From Chara braunii (lineage: Eukaryota; Streptophyta; Charophyceae; Charales; Characeae), in contig BFEA01000278.1 in the NCBI GenBank assembly GCA_003427395.1, positions 293,949-329,869 on the forward strand: 35,921 bases of DNA, written 5' to 3'. Below, piece after piece: positions 10,689-22,200 of the stretch. The notes under the pieces are model-generated. The model was not told the DNA's origin and searched no databases. It was given only the letters and a program-made list of their open reading frames with translations. Made by a program: the position numbers and the translations under genes. Within the stretch, counting starts at the first letter, position 1; each line of letters starts with the position of its first letter.

Positions 10689-11286
10689 ATCACACCGAGA
10701 GATGGTTAACGAGTGCATATATGTTCAGGTCTCCTTTCCAGGGAGTTCAACCACTTTAGGTACCTACACCACTTTCAGATTGTGTGTGGATCTATACATG
10801 GGGCTGTCTGAAACCGCCTTCAGGCAGTTCAACCACTTCATGTTGATACACCACTTTAAGATTGTCTACAGATCTATTGCAAATGGTGGGATGGGGGTAC
10901 CTGAAACCCCTTTCAGAAGTTTCAACCACTTCAGTGGTTTCAAGTCCCCACCTAAAATTCCTGAAATGACGTGAAGTGGCTGAAGCTTCTGAAAGGGGTT
11001 TCAGGTACCTCCATTCAACCATTTGGATGGGGTACCTGAAACCCCTTTCAGATGTTGCAGCCACTTCAGCGGCTTCAGGTCCCCACCTGAAATTTCTGAA
11101 ATGACCTGAAGTGACTGAAAAATCAGGCAAAAAAAAAAAAAAAAAAAACATAAAACTTGTCATACAAACCACCCGAAACTTCTGAAATGACATGAAGTGT
11201 CTTCAGGTTATTTCAACGGTTTCAGACCACTTCAGAATCTTTCACTCTGAAATTTCAGGTGGTCGTTAACCGCGAGTGATCACACC
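10689..11286 (+). mobile_element. non-autonomous DNA transposon with fold-back interior and 8-bp target duplication (copy 1)
   Basis: The 582-bp element (10697-11278) is bracketed by perfect 8-bp direct repeats ATCACACC at 10689-10696 and 11279-11286. Subterminal inverted repeat GGTTAACGA/TCGTTAACC lies exactly 7 bp inside each end (10704-10712 and 11263-11271). The interior is built of cttcagg/cctgaag words. A long hairpin has arms 10896-10933 and 10972-11009, and its left half is repeated directly at 11031-11117. It has no transposase. The 8-bp duplication and short terminal repeats fit a hAT-type MITE, but the superfamily is inferred. The same family is inserted at 29302-29773. A poly(A) run lies near 11130-11148. 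Confidence 0.8.
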
Positions 11287-14200
11287 AATCAAATCAAATC
11301 AAACGGTGAAGAATCAAAAACAACTTTTACTGTACGCAGGATTTTTCCCCTGTTTTCACGAACCTCAATACAAATGTAAACGACATTCTCCTGCCATAAA
11401 GAAGGAATATATAATGAATAAGTAAGTAACATTTTAAAGAAATGTTCACTTGAAAGGGAAGTAAATGACAACTCCAAAACATTCAATCAAATCACTTCAA
11501 CCAAATACCACTTGGTAACTTCCATTGACAATGAGAACGATGTTTACAATGAAAACACCTCAAAAACAAATACAATGGAGATACAAAATAACAACAATGA
11601 TGACATAATATTTATTGTTGATGTTGGCTTAACAGAGGTATACTGTGTTGAGGGGTGGTGTAATCCTGCCAAAGAGATAACATCTCAGATCCTGAGCCCC
11701 GCTCTAAGATTGAGGCCCATCACATCTCCCTCCGATTCCAATGTTGAGACCTTACCAGTTTTCTGTCAACAGAGTAGAACAACCCCATCTCACATGCTCC
11801 AGGTTGGTAAGGCCTTGACCGTAGAGATGAGGTGGCACTGCCGGACACAAGACTATGTTACCACTCCTTACCTCATGACGAACAACAACCGCCTTCCTAT
11901 AGACAGCGTCCTAACAAGGCCCCAAACATCTTCCTCCCCTTCGATGATAGTGTAATCACCTCTCCTCATCAAAAAAGGTGATAGCACCTCATTATCAATC
12001 AGGAACATTGTTCCGGCGTGAGTCTCACTACCACCTACGAAACTTTACTATACTTTCTTTAAACAACACCAAAAAGGTATCAATCGACGTTGCAATCTTT
12101 CAAAGGACAGATTTGCATGCTGACCTCCCTTGAGATAATTTCTTATCTTTAAAGGTTGGTCACTCTATTCACCTTCGGTCCCATGCCGAACGTGGATTTC
12201 ATACAATTTTTTTATCCTTTTTGAAGAAAGCATTTCAAAACCATAGTCACTCATGCACAAAACAGTCATCAAGCAATCGGTAAATATATATATTCATAAC
12301 CAGTTTCAACTTCAGCCAACAAGGAACAAAACATACAATAATACATCACTTGACACATATATCACTCATTCCTACATACATTCAGTCATACCTAGTCATA
12401 CATGTTCTCCATTGCTGGAATAAATAGTTTTATCACTCTTTGTATAATACTGTAATTCGAGGAGTTGGATAACCCTCAAGTGCACACTCTCATGCTCTGA
12501 TTATCTAGTATTGAAGGAGAAAGTGATTTAAGTAGATAGTCTCATATTTATCGTTTTTCATGATACAATTTTCAATGCTTAACCAATCAACAAAATTTGA
12601 ATCTATTCATATATTTTTTTTAAATCTAATAAATCTACTCGAACTCTCTATGCAATGACTCATAAACCTAAATTATTATCATACTCTACTATATACAACC
12701 TCAAACGAATACGTATGTTTCAAATAGATAACCTAATATTACACTCGCTAAACTATTTATCCCTAAAGATCAGATAGTCACTGAGTAGGTAATGAAATAA
12801 TTAATTTATATCTCATGATTAAACAACCCTACCAATCAAACCCCATATCACACTGCCTTAATGTTATAAACTTATTCCTACTAACTAGTCGTCTTTTAAC
12901 TCTTGAGATAACTAAACATAGTATCGCACACTTTTAGTTCATTTACCTACTCATATCATCTCACATTAAATTTATAATCAGTTTTCTAGAATCTCATTAC
13001 CATACATATCCCAAACTTGCCCTTTTGAAAGTTATACCGAAAATCGAGGTTCTTTGTATTAGAATAGGTCTCATATACGTTAATCCATCACCATTTAAAC
13101 ATACTTATTAAGTAAATGACTTTGCTACAGTATAATGTTGGCAACTAGACGGTTATTATTCTGAGTAGATAGTCATAAGCCCATATGTTGCACGATGCAA
13201 CCTTCAGAGTCAGACTATTATCGAGACCGTGTCTATCATTATGATCTATATCATATCGCGCTTAAAAAATTGATAATGTATTTAGATTTTGTAGCAATAA
13301 TTAATATGGTTAGTTCTATTTACAAACTTATAGTCAGGAAGTATAACACATGACTTCGCAAACGTAAATGATCTTTAAGTAGTTAGTCTAACAACTATGC
13401 ACTTTCTGGGGTTCAGGAGATTTTTTCGACACTAACATACATTATCCAACCTAAGGAGGGAATTATCAGTATGCTTCAACTTTTCTTTTTCCTTACCTTA
13501 GCAGGATTATTTCTCGTTATTCGGAATGGGTACTTCAACGACGAGATATTGAGGAGATTCAACCCTTCTTATATTTTTTGATATTGATCCAGATATGAGA
13601 TTCAAGCCCCATTAGAATTAGTGTTTCCGCCAGGCTAGCTCAGGACAAGCAACACCCGAATCTACTATGGTTGTCTTTCAGACATTTTTCCTATATGGTG
13701 GGTAAGGGATAACCTCTCATAGCTTATTGCGGCAAATAAAAGCGTAAGTTTAATACATAAGTAATGATCCGTTGGTAAGACTTACAAAACGTTGCGTGGA
13801 TCATGTACGCATGATAGTGGTGAAAACGCAGGGCAAGAAAGTTGAAGAAAGACGGTTAAGTATCATCAATCAAGTAGGATGAATATAAAAGAAGGGTAAC
13901 CTATCGTTGGATGAATACAGGAAAGCGACTCAAGACATGGTAAGGAGCGGTATAATATTCTTTGCAAAAAATACTGAGTCAGTTTTTCAAGAGGGGTCGT
14001 ATGCTTGGGCTAGTTACCTTGGTAATCGTACAATCTCATACCATCTTTTTTGTTCAAATTTTCTCCCCTTCAATTATTCTCTTCCTTTTGGGAAGTCAAT
14101 GGTCCTATCCAGGAACCTTCCTTATTAACTCCACTTTTCTGAGCCGGTTCTTTACTTGTGTTCCTTAGGCGGTATAACGACTAAATTTTTTATGTGCAGG

Positions 14201-15640
14201 TAAAGTAACATTTGCAAACCTATTAGCTAAAAACTAATAAGTAAGAGGTAGAATGATGCAAGACACTGCATTAGTTAACACAGTACGTCTATATGATTAA
14301 AGAAATCATGATGCGAGCAACGGTAGGCGGGAACAATATAGGTGTGAGATAGTAACGAAGATGACTATGCTTATTTAGCATGGGAACAAATCGAACATAA
14401 GTATAAACAAAGTTAGATTGGTTGATTATTTTATCCCTGCTCTTTATGACTTAAAGGTCTTTCGCTGGGTAGCTAACCATGAAAATTTGTTCACTTGCTC
14501 GGGACAACACTTTGCTTTAACGACAGTTGAAGCATCCTGGTCCGTCCTTGACTCGCATCAAACCAAGATCGGATGAGACATGACGTGCTCATGAGAAGTA
14601 GATGCTACGACCTGATATTCCAATGTAATCTAATAACCATAGCTTATTAGGAATCATTGTGATGCTATAACTATCACAATAGATTGGAAGCATATTGAGG
14701 ATAGACCAGGGAAGGGAGCAGGGGATATAGTATCATCCTACTTGTAAAACTGTCACTGTACTCACGCGATGAGTGTACTTAATTCTCTTCCAAGTCTAGT
14801 CTGATAGATGGTAGGAGAGCCCCACGGGAGCCTCTTACTACCTTTGCTTATGTTAGTCGTCCTATCCTAGAAGCCTTGTACCCCACGGGAGTACCGGATT
14901 ACCTTTTAGATCTAGTCCGTAAAGTAACAGAAAAGACACACGGCATCTTCCCGTTACCAACGCCGAAGTCAAACAGACACTTCACCAGATCATTACTTAG
15001 TCGAGTGAATGGCAGGGTAACTCTTACGGGAATATCCCATCATTTACCTCAATCAGTTCATGCAAGCAACGTGACGACTCCATGGGAGCCTCCATCACAC
15101 AAGGAACAAATGTTTGTCATAAATCTACAACTTATAGATGTCTAAGGAGATATATAAATAAGGAAAGTAATACGAAAACAAAGTTCACTTAAGTTAGTCT
15201 ACATTAGTTAAAAATAAACGGAACAGTCAGTCACGCGCCTATCCCTCCTCGACTCTTTGAGAATTTATAAGAGTCAATTAGAGTCATTAACCTCTTAACA
15301 ACTTAAGTTGATAGACGCGCCTATACAGACAAATGACCCGAGTGAGTAAACAGAAGCAAGGATCCAGCATACGCAGACACCTCCCTCAAATCGTTAACCT
15401 AACTTCTACCTACTATGTAAGAGTATTACATTCACTAGTTGTGTCTTTGACATAGACTCCTAACTATCCTATACCCTAGTCCGTCTTTTAAGAATGTTCG
15501 TAGGCAGTTGAAGTCCCGGACAATGCGATTATGTTCGGATTGTTGGTGCGACTTCGCACTCCTTCATATAACATTCTTAGTGTCTAGCCAAAGGTAATTC
15601 AACTCATATGTCACCGCCCATATTAGTTTATCTAAAGGTC
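11287..15640. other. long AT-rich stretch, no supported gene
   Basis: Low G+C throughout. The longest open stretches (11575-11955 and about 14786-15145, plus strand) show no known domain, and the second lacks an early ATG. A loosely repeated ccacgggag/tacggga motif occurs near 14821, 14881, 15025 and 15080. No transposon protein, RNA gene or clear repeat array was recognised. Confidence 0.4.
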
Positions 15641-15829
15641 GTCGTTTTGTCGTGATCATCGTCTTACCATACCCGAGTTCTTTCACTAAGGACCTCGGCT
15701 AGAAAGCGAGATCCCCGACAACAGCGCTACCTGTCGCGGGCGGCGGTCCCACACCCTGTTGGGGAGCGCTGAACCTCACGGTCATGTCATATAGAATGTT
15801 TTTTTTTTAAGTTTGAAAAAGAAATCAGT

Positions 15830-16155
15830 CACCACTCCAACCGTGCGCACGTGTTGTACCTCTCACGACACCCCACGACAGGTTGGGGTGCCGCAAGGTA
15901 CAACTCACCTCTACCAGAGGGGATGTCACCATCCTCAAGTAGGCGTATCCCTGCTGAGCTACCGGCCCACATGCGAAGGCTTTTACATGTCTTTGTAGAG
16001 GTAGGTCAGCCGAGGGCGTTTTCTCGATCGCCGTAGCATAGGTATACCCGCGATTGAATGCCTAAAACTGACCCATTTATGTGTCGGGGATTGGGCCGCT
16101 GATTTCCCGGACCAACTCACTATTCCGGTCGACTTGACCGATGATCTTTCGCGCA
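15830..16155 (-). repeat. inverted copy (D) of repeat module X
   Basis: The minus strand of this interval aligns with 7160-7500. It carries a perfect plant-type A-box, TAGCTCAGCAGG (minus strand, about 15951-15966), where the 7.3-kb copy reads TAGCTCGGCGGG. A hairpin GGATGgtgaCATCC follows it. A second inverted pair, gacaccccacgacag and ggttggggtgccgc, lies near 15870-15895. No tRNA B-box is present at the expected distance. Confidence 0.65.
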
Positions 16156-16348
16156 TACAAGTGTTCTAGCCTATTCGTACTTGACCAATTATATACGCTA
16201 TTTAATTTCTCTGAAATCAATACATACATAAGGAATACAATTCAAAGGTTGAGACTGAAAGGCAATGAGATGTTTTTACATTTCACATGACAAAGAAAAA
16301 CATTAGGATGAACAAAGCTGAACTTTTAGAAGAGAAAACAATCAATCG

Positions 16349-16460
16349 ACTCTTGGTCTTTCAAACAAGCATCACAAATAAAAGTAGGTTCATGGCCTTC
16401 CAAAACATGCACCAAAAGTAAAAAAATAGGCTCGTGGTCTTTCAAAATAATGGCATGAAC
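16349..16460 (+). repeat. three-copy tandem repeat, unit about 41 bp
   Basis: Units begin ctcttggtctttcaaacaag (16349), ttcatggccttccaaaacat (16389) and ctcgtggtctttcaaaataa (16431). They are diverged and non-coding in appearance. Confidence 0.6.
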
Positions 16461-16469
16461 AAGGTTTTT

Positions 16470-17706
16470 GACCTTTGCCAATTATCCTAATCTATTCAAC
16501 ATCAAGGAGTAAAAGTTGGAATCCAAACCAAATGTACACAGGTAAGGTGTCGACGAAAATGTCTGAGTCGAGGCTCAGGTAAGCATAGGTTCAGCAATGC
16601 GAGTAGAGTGAATAGCAAGTGGTTGGTCATTTTACTTACCTGCAGACAAAATAAAAGCATTCCACAATCCCAACAGAGTCAACCATTCATTCACATTCAC
16701 ACACATTACACCTACGCTTCCAAACCCTTCAACCAGACATTCTTTTTTCGACTTAGTCATTTCGAGGACCTCTTTTGATCACATACAGACCCTTTAGACA
16801 ATGACCCGAAAATGAGAAATGTCATTTTGTGCGGAGGTAAATACAAAGTGTGGGAGTCAAGGGTGAGTGAGGGTTGAGTTGGCGAACCAACTTGGTACAA
16901 TAAGGCAACAGAATGGAGTCATGTACAGACTCATAACGAGTCTCCTTGATTAAAATGACCTGCAAATACACACAGGTCACAAGATCTCAACACCTCCCTC
17001 ACTATCGCCCTACACGAAGTTGAGCGATGTGAACTTCAATTCTATCGGTGGACTATAATATAGTCCGATCAAATGTAAGTATGAAGTAAGAAGACTCCAA
17101 CAGAGACCTTCATCTCACACTTACTCAAGCAGTAAGATAACTTACACATGAGTACCCTACCACTTGTTTTAGTCTAACTGGTTTAGACTTAGACATACCA
17201 TGGGATGACCCACACAGGAGTACCCCGTTTTCTAGTCTGTCGGTTAACTATCTAATACATGTATGTGTGTACAGATGAACAATTGGATGTTCCTCACATA
17301 TGAGCCTTATCATATCACTCGTTCTGTACCAATATCTCATATCCATACACTCTTCAGATATAAAGTAGTCGAGGGTAGTGCAAAGAAGGGTTTACAGATG
17401 AGAATGAGAAAAGACCTAGTTTGTCTTCTTTGTTTTTCTCGTTTCTATTTTTTTTCCTCATTTTCCTCATCCTTTCTCCTTACTCTTTTCTTCATTTTTT
17501 TTTTTGCTTTCTTCCTTCTTTTTCTTTTCTCTACCTTTTCCATTCACCTTCATGTCCTCCTGTCTAAACAACCTCGCGTGCACTTAGACTTGCTTCAAAC
17601 CAGCATGTGTGAACCCAGACAATGGTTTTAGCTAGGCATGGGGTTCACATGCACATGTCTGATCGTGCTAGCGATCCTATCAGAACATGTGGTAATAGTC
17701 TTCGAG
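16470..17706. other. no gene seen; pyrimidine-rich tract and an inverted repeat
   Basis: A T/C-rich tract lies at about 17440-17540. An inverted repeat catgtgtgaaccc ... gggttcacatg spans about 17604-17656. Isolated matches to 5' splice sites (16544, 16576) have no coding sequence beside them. Confidence 0.4.
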
Positions 17707-17732
17707 AATAATAACAATAATAACAATGAGAG

Positions 17733-17780
<48 letters not shown>

Positions 17781-17803
17781 GTAATAATAATAATAACAAT
17801 AAT
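17707..17803. repeat. (TAA)n microsatellite 1
   Basis: A near-pure TAA run with a few interruptions. It directly precedes exon-like unit copy 1, an arrangement repeated at 18861 and 19929. Confidence 0.95.
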
Positions 17804-18083
17804 CGTGCTGAAGTCCAGATAGTCATGGAACGAGTAGAGAACTCAAATGCACCAAAATTTCATCCAAAATAAAAGCGATATAGTGGCCTCGTGAGTCAAT
17901 GTCCAATCGCTCAGGCCACATCAATGCAGTATTCAATATCCCTCCTACTGTCTGGTGCCAGTATCTCGCCTACTCCACTCATCCTACCTATCCTACCTAT
18001 GTTCTTGCAACAGGCTCACTTCGACTTCGAAGATCAAAGTTCATGAAGTCGACACAAATGTCGTCCTCCCACATACACCAAGT
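17804..18083 (+). pseudogene. exon-like unit, copy 1 of 3 (unknown gene)
   Basis: Homologous to 18935-19262 and more weakly to 20020-20310. The frame starting at ATG 17899 reads SGHINAVFN, then a Gln-rich/AYSTH block, then LATGSLRLRRSK. A 1-nt shift then continues as HEVDTNVVLPHTP, ending at a GTACGT donor-like site (18082). In the other copies the equivalent ends are ANLSHTP plus GTAAGC and CRSLPIP plus GTATGC. Conservation of protein-like blocks next to donor-like sites suggests a duplicated exon. The frameshift suggests a pseudogene. The protein family is not recognised. Confidence 0.35.
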
Positions 18084-18289
18084 ACGTACTCTCAACTCCC
18101 CTCATCACCCTTCCTAATTCGCACTGCTCCTTCTTCCTCAAGAACATCACCGCTCATCACCCCCTCGCGCCTTGCAATCCGGCAATGGCTGCTAACGCGC
18201 TGCTATCTTGTTGTACACCACACTACTTAGTGTCTACGAGCACACCCCAACCTGCAATAGCGTATGTAGACACTTGAGCGCATTTGCAG

Positions 18290-18845
18290 CAGCGTGTCTC
18301 CTTTGCCTGTCTAGGCCAGAATGCCCTGGACCGGCTGGCCTCCTACCTATATGGGAGGTGCTGCCAGCCCGCCGCTGCTGGACCTTTTGGGCCTGGCGGT
18401 GGATATTGTCAGTGGCTTCCGGTCGGGCCCCAGTGTCTACGCCCAGACCCATGTCTATTGTTAAGGGTCCGGGCCTTGTCCAGTTGGGCGCACCCAAGGT
18501 TATTCGGGCCCTGAATGTCTATTGCGTTTGCATTGGCCTGCAAAGCAAATGTGACAACAATGCTGCAGTCTTATTTGACCCGTGGCCACTTCCTGATGTG
18601 CCGGCCCTACACTTCGTGCGCCCAGGGCACAACATCCCACGTCTCGGGCTCAGTTGTACAGCGCAGCCCCTTTTGCTTTTCAAGAGAACCTGGAGGCTTA
18701 TGCCGCTCTGTAACCAACTGGCGTGCTGCAACTGCCTGAGTACCTATATATGGAAAAATTGTAGGGAACAAGCTTCACGTGGACATTCAGGCCCGCCTTC
18801 GCTTAGGGCTTGCATGAGGCTTGTTGTGGCCACAACCTACTGTTG
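18290..18845 (-). mobile_element. diverged LTR fragment related to the gypsy LTR at 25927-27303
   Basis: The clearest match is 18720-18830 against 27130-27245. It shares a tat(at)tgNaaaaattg-like block, then attcaggcccgcctt, then a caNgaggcttg block. Upstream both are rich in gggcct and ggcgc words. The orientation is the same as the main gypsy element (minus strand). The outer end is cut off by the (TAA)n run at 18861. No internal coding region is attached, so it is a truncated or solo LTR. Confidence 0.5.
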
Positions 18846-18860
18846 TACTCATAGTACTAC

Positions 18861-18901
<41 letters not shown>

Positions 18902-18934
18902 AAAAAAAAAAATAATAATAATAATAATAATAAT
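18861..18934. repeat. (TAA)n-A(n)-(TAA)n microsatellite 2
   Basis: Two TAA runs flank an uninterrupted stretch of about 22 A. It precedes exon-like unit copy 2. Confidence 0.95.
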
Positions 18935-19264
18935 GCAGGGAACGTGGATGAAAACGATATGTAGAAAGCCAAGTTGCAAAATCACACAGATGTCCAAGTA
19001 GTCACGTACAAACAGAGAGCACAAATGCACCGAGATTCCATCAAAAATGGTAGCAATACAATGAACTCATGAGCCTATGTTCAAGCCCTCAGGCCACACC
19101 AACGTAGTATCAAATGCTGCTCTTCTCTGTCTAACGCCCAGCGCCCAGCCTACACTACTCACCTATCTTACTATAGCCACGTACACGCAACAGGCTTACT
19201 TAGGCTTTGGAGACCAAATGTACATGATGCCTACACCATAGCCAACCTCTCACATACACCAGGT
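18935..19264 (+). pseudogene. exon-like unit, copy 2 of 3
   Basis: Shares aaatgcacc, ctcaggccac, gcaacaggct and cacatacacca blocks with copy 1 in the same order and spacing. Protein-like blocks are SGHTNVVSN, then after a frame change NAQRPAYTTH, HATGLLRLWRPNVHDAYT and ANLSHTP. The unit ends CCAG|GTAAGC at 19262/19263, a strong 5' splice donor. Function unknown; degenerate. A TG/CT microsatellite follows in the presumed intron. Confidence 0.35.
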
Positions 19265-19267
19265 AAG

Positions 19268-19680
19268 CATCTCTCTCCTCTTTCTCTTTATCTCTCCTTC
19301 TCTGTCTCTCTCTCTCGCTGTGTCACTTTGAATCTGTATCACTGTGTATGTGTTACTGTGTATCCGAGTCACTATGTATGTGTATGTCACTATGTCTCTG
19401 CATATGTGTTGTCTGTGTATGTCTGTTGTCTCTGTGCATGTCACTGTGATTGCATGTACCATAGTACCTGCGTACGTCACTGTGATTGTGTGTGTCAAAG
19501 TATCTGTGTACGTAACTGTGACTGTGTGTGTCACAATATCTGTGTATGTTTATTGTGTGTGCGCGTCACTGTATCTGTGTTCGTTTGTCTGTCTCTGTTT
19601 TTCTGTCTTCGTTTGTTTGTTTGTCTGTTTGTTTGTCTGCCTGTCTATTTGTCTGTCTGTTTGTGCACGCCGCGTCTTCC
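19268..19680 (+). repeat. CT, TGTG and TGTC-rich microsatellite tract
   Basis: A pyrimidine tract at 19268-19316, then diverged ctgtgtatgtcac words (19320-19580), then a (TGTC/TTTG)n tract. Open frames across it (Cys/Val/Ser-rich) are microsatellite artefacts. Confidence 0.8.
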
Positions 19681-19928
19681 CCGTTTCATTTTTTACCGTG
19701 TACTCTATTTTTCCAATCCTTGGCACAACAACATCAACACTCTCATGCCCATTTTCTGCCCCCGATATCGCACGTTCATTTGTACTACACAAACCAATGC
19801 TTGTTCCTCTCCCCCTCTCTCTCTAAAGTCCTTCGTCTCCCTTTTTGTTCGTGCCATTCCCCCTCTTCTACCTCGCGTTCTCCCTCCAGGCTTCAACAAC
19901 CGTACATTATAGCCATGATTAACACACG

Positions 19929-19991
<63 letters not shown>
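19929..19991. repeat. (TAA)n microsatellite 3
   Basis: About 21 uninterrupted TAA units. It precedes exon-like unit copy 3. Confidence 0.95.
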
Positions 19992-20019
19992 GTGATCAAT
20001 AGCGAACCGACAGATTTCA

Positions 20020-20312
20020 TATTGCAAAAATCAGATTGAAAGCCCAGAAGTCGTACCCTATCCAAAAAGCAGCATCACGCCGATGTATCACCAAAGGGGA
20101 ACCAAAGTATTGAATCCGAATGTTAATGATCATACTTTCATAATCACCAACATACGTATCCAGAGCCCTTCCTTCTACGTGGCGCTCAACGCCTAGCCTA
20201 CGATCACGCAACTACTACCAGTCTACGAATTGACAATGCAACTGTCGACGTCAACAACAGAATCGAAGTACTTGAAGATGTCAACCTATGCAGATCATTG
20301 CCAATACCAGGT
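20020..20312 (+). pseudogene. exon-like unit, copy 3 of 3 (best preserved frame)
   Basis: More diverged than copies 1 and 2, but the position after (TAA)n, the gttgcaaaaatca block, the cgcctagcctac block and the terminal donor are shared. One frame is open from about 20130 to 20310. It reads AQRLAYDHATTTSLRI, then an acidic stretch, then NLCRSLPIP, ending CCAG|GTATGC in phase 1. A presumed CT/CA-rich intron then leads to an acceptor-like tcttag at 20506 and a phase-compatible second exon-like unit. No domain is recognised. Confidence 0.35.
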
Positions 20313-20339
20313 ATGCGCCTTCACATCCTCATCCATATT

Positions 20340-20469
<130 letters not shown>

Positions 20470-20506
20470 ATACATACGTATAGTAGTGCATATTTCCATG
20501 TCTTAG

Positions 20507-20545
20507 TGATAGGTTCATTCGTTTTTACTCATCCCATAGATGGAA
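20507..20545 (+). pseudogene. second exon-like unit, copy a
   Basis: Preceded by gcatatttccatgtcttag (acceptor-like) and followed by GTACGT. In the phase set by copy 3 it reads IGSFVFTHPIDG. The paralogous copy at 21650 reads VGSFDFAHPTGG. Several nucleotide differences between the two are silent or conservative. Both follow a CA microsatellite and the same tagtgYatatttccat sequence. Confidence 0.35.
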
Positions 20546-20584
20546 GTACGTTGAAGCTTGCTGCGTGGTTCACACACATACGCT

Positions 20585-20686
20585 CACACTCACTCACTCA
20601 CACACACACACACACATACACACACACACGCACACACACACACGCACACACACACACATACACACACGTACACACACACACATAGT
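20585..20686. repeat. imperfect (CA)n microsatellite
   Basis: CA units with CGCA, TACA and CTCA interruptions. Confidence 0.9.
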
Positions 20687-20699
20687 CAAAGGAAAACAG

Positions 20700-21170
20700 T
20701 CAGGTGACGCAGTCGCATCTTCGACTCGCCATCCTCTTTTTTCTATCTCGCTTTCGTCTCCTTCCTCCTCATCTTCTTCCTTACCCCTCTTTTTCGATTC
20801 CTCACCCTCTTCATTATCTTCATCTCGCTCGTTACCCATCTCTTTTCCTCCCTCAACTGGCCAAGAATCCGTGCGAAAATGAGAAGAAAGGGAAGAAAAT
20901 AAAATCAAATAAAATTAAACTGAACGAATCTTCTCCATAATTTTGGGTTGATTCATGCGTTGCGGTGACATGATACATAGCATAGCCAGGGGTAAAGTCA
21001 AAGCAACTGAAGATTTATGATTGCTAGGCGTTTCTCATTTAAGATCGATAATTACAACAACGATCCCCATCACGATTGCCCTGAGATGGTCGCCAAGGTT
21101 CTCGGAATGAGTCAGGCGGTTCGTTGGATTCATCGGTGTTATGTGTGTCAGCCTAGGAAGGCATATCCCC
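20700..21170. other. T/C-rich tract and a possible exon remnant, no gene established
   Basis: 20710-20870 is pyrimidine-rich. From 21017 an ATG-started frame runs through a non-repetitive stretch (FKIDNYNNDP, later VRWIHRCYVCQPRK) to the microsatellite at 21180. The composition is protein-like, but no family is recognised and no paralogue lies in the window. Confidence 0.25.
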
Positions 21171-21179
21171 CCCTTTCTT

Positions 21180-21302
21180 TTCTATTACCTTCCTCCTCCT
21201 CCTCCTCCTCCTCCTTCTTCTTCTTATTTTCCCTTCTTCTTCTTCTTCTTCTTCTTCTTCTTCTCCTTCTTCTCCTTTTTATCCTTCTTCTCTCTTTTCT
21301 TC
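21180..21302. repeat. (TCC)n/(TTC)n microsatellite
   Basis: TCC repeats pass into TTC repeats. Confidence 0.9.
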
Positions 21303-21649
21303 TACATTTGTGCATGCTTGGCTTCCTCTTTTATACACTTCTCCATTAGCCCGACCTGCAACGCTCGCCGTTTTCATACTACGTCCGTACACACATTATC
21401 CCCGTCATCGAGTTCTCCCCCCAGCTCCTCATGCGTGCACCTTACCTCCGTTTCCACGGTCGTCTCCATCCCCCTAGTCCGCACCCCGGTCCCCTTCCTC
21501 ACACATGGTCTTCGTTTTCTTCTCGTACAACCTTCTCCTCACCATATGATCCTCTCTCTCTCACGCACACATACACATGCACACTTGCACACACCCACTC
21601 TCGCACACACACACATACACGCAAAGTAGTGTATATTTCCATATTCTAG

Positions 21650-21688
21650 CGGTAGGTTCGTTCGATTTTGCTCATCCTACCGGTGGAA
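21650..21688 (+). pseudogene. second exon-like unit, copy b
   Basis: Paralogue of 20507-20545. It has acceptor-like atattctag before it and GTACCA after it, and reads VGSFDFAHPTGG in the conserved frame. It follows a CA-rich microsatellite (21560-21625) just as copy a does, so exon plus intron flank appear duplicated together. Confidence 0.35.
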
Positions 21689-21740
21689 GTACCATGAGGA
21701 CAACCACGAGATTGGAAACTTACCTGTTGTTTCTCTCTCG

Positions 21741-22090
21741 CTCCGTCGTCGTCGTCGTCGTCGTTAGCGTCGTTGTCGTCGTCAGCGTCGTTAGGCTCCC
21801 TCTCACATCACAACGCGATCCGTCACGTTGTGCAGCCTCTCGAAACCACCCTCGCATATGATAAGCATCGGGTGCAGGTCTGGTAAGTATACCTCGCCTC
21901 TCCTCTCTTCTTCTTCATATTTCTCTTCTTCTTCTTCTTCTTCTTCTTCTTCTTCTTCTTTTTTTTCTTCTTCTTCTTCTTCTTGCTCTTCTTCTTCTTC
22001 TTCCTCATCTTCTTCTCCATCTTCTTTTTCCTCTTTTTCTTCTCCATCTTCTTCTTTCCCTTCTTCTTCTTCTTCCTCTTCTTTTTCTCC
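21741..22090. repeat. (GTC)n and long (TTC)n microsatellites
   Basis: GTC units lie at 21741-21795 and TTC/CTT units at 21905-22090. Between them, 21800-21882 is non-repetitive and open (RHVVQPLETTLAYDKHRVQV), ending at a consensus donor TG|GTAAGT (21883). This is a possible further exon remnant. The poly-Lys/Glu and poly-Ser frames over the TTC tract are artefacts. Confidence 0.7.
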
Positions 22091-22200
22091 ATCCACCTTC
22101 CTACCTTTTTCCCACGCGCTTGTTTTTTCCGCGCGGTCGAGTCCACCCTTTCTCATCGCTGTCACTCGCTACCTCCACGCATAGTGCTTGCCAAGCCGCA

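Noticed and set aside
11575-11955. Open frame of 126 codons from ATG 11575 on the plus strand
   Set aside because: No recognisable domain, it starts in an Asn-rich low-complexity stretch, there are no paralogues in the window, and the surroundings are AT-rich and non-coding. Chance cannot be excluded.
12165-12200. cccatgccgaac string resembling the 5S rRNA loop
   Set aside because: Only about 12 bases match; the neighbouring helices and conserved 5S positions are absent.
14786-15145. Open stretch of about 120 codons on the plus strand (EALYPTGVPDYLLDL region)
   Set aside because: No early ATG and no family match that I know. It overlaps a loosely repeated cacgggag motif. Not enough to call an exon.
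21823-22165. Lys-rich and Glu-rich frames on the minus strand
   Set aside because: Direct translation of the TTC/CTT microsatellite.
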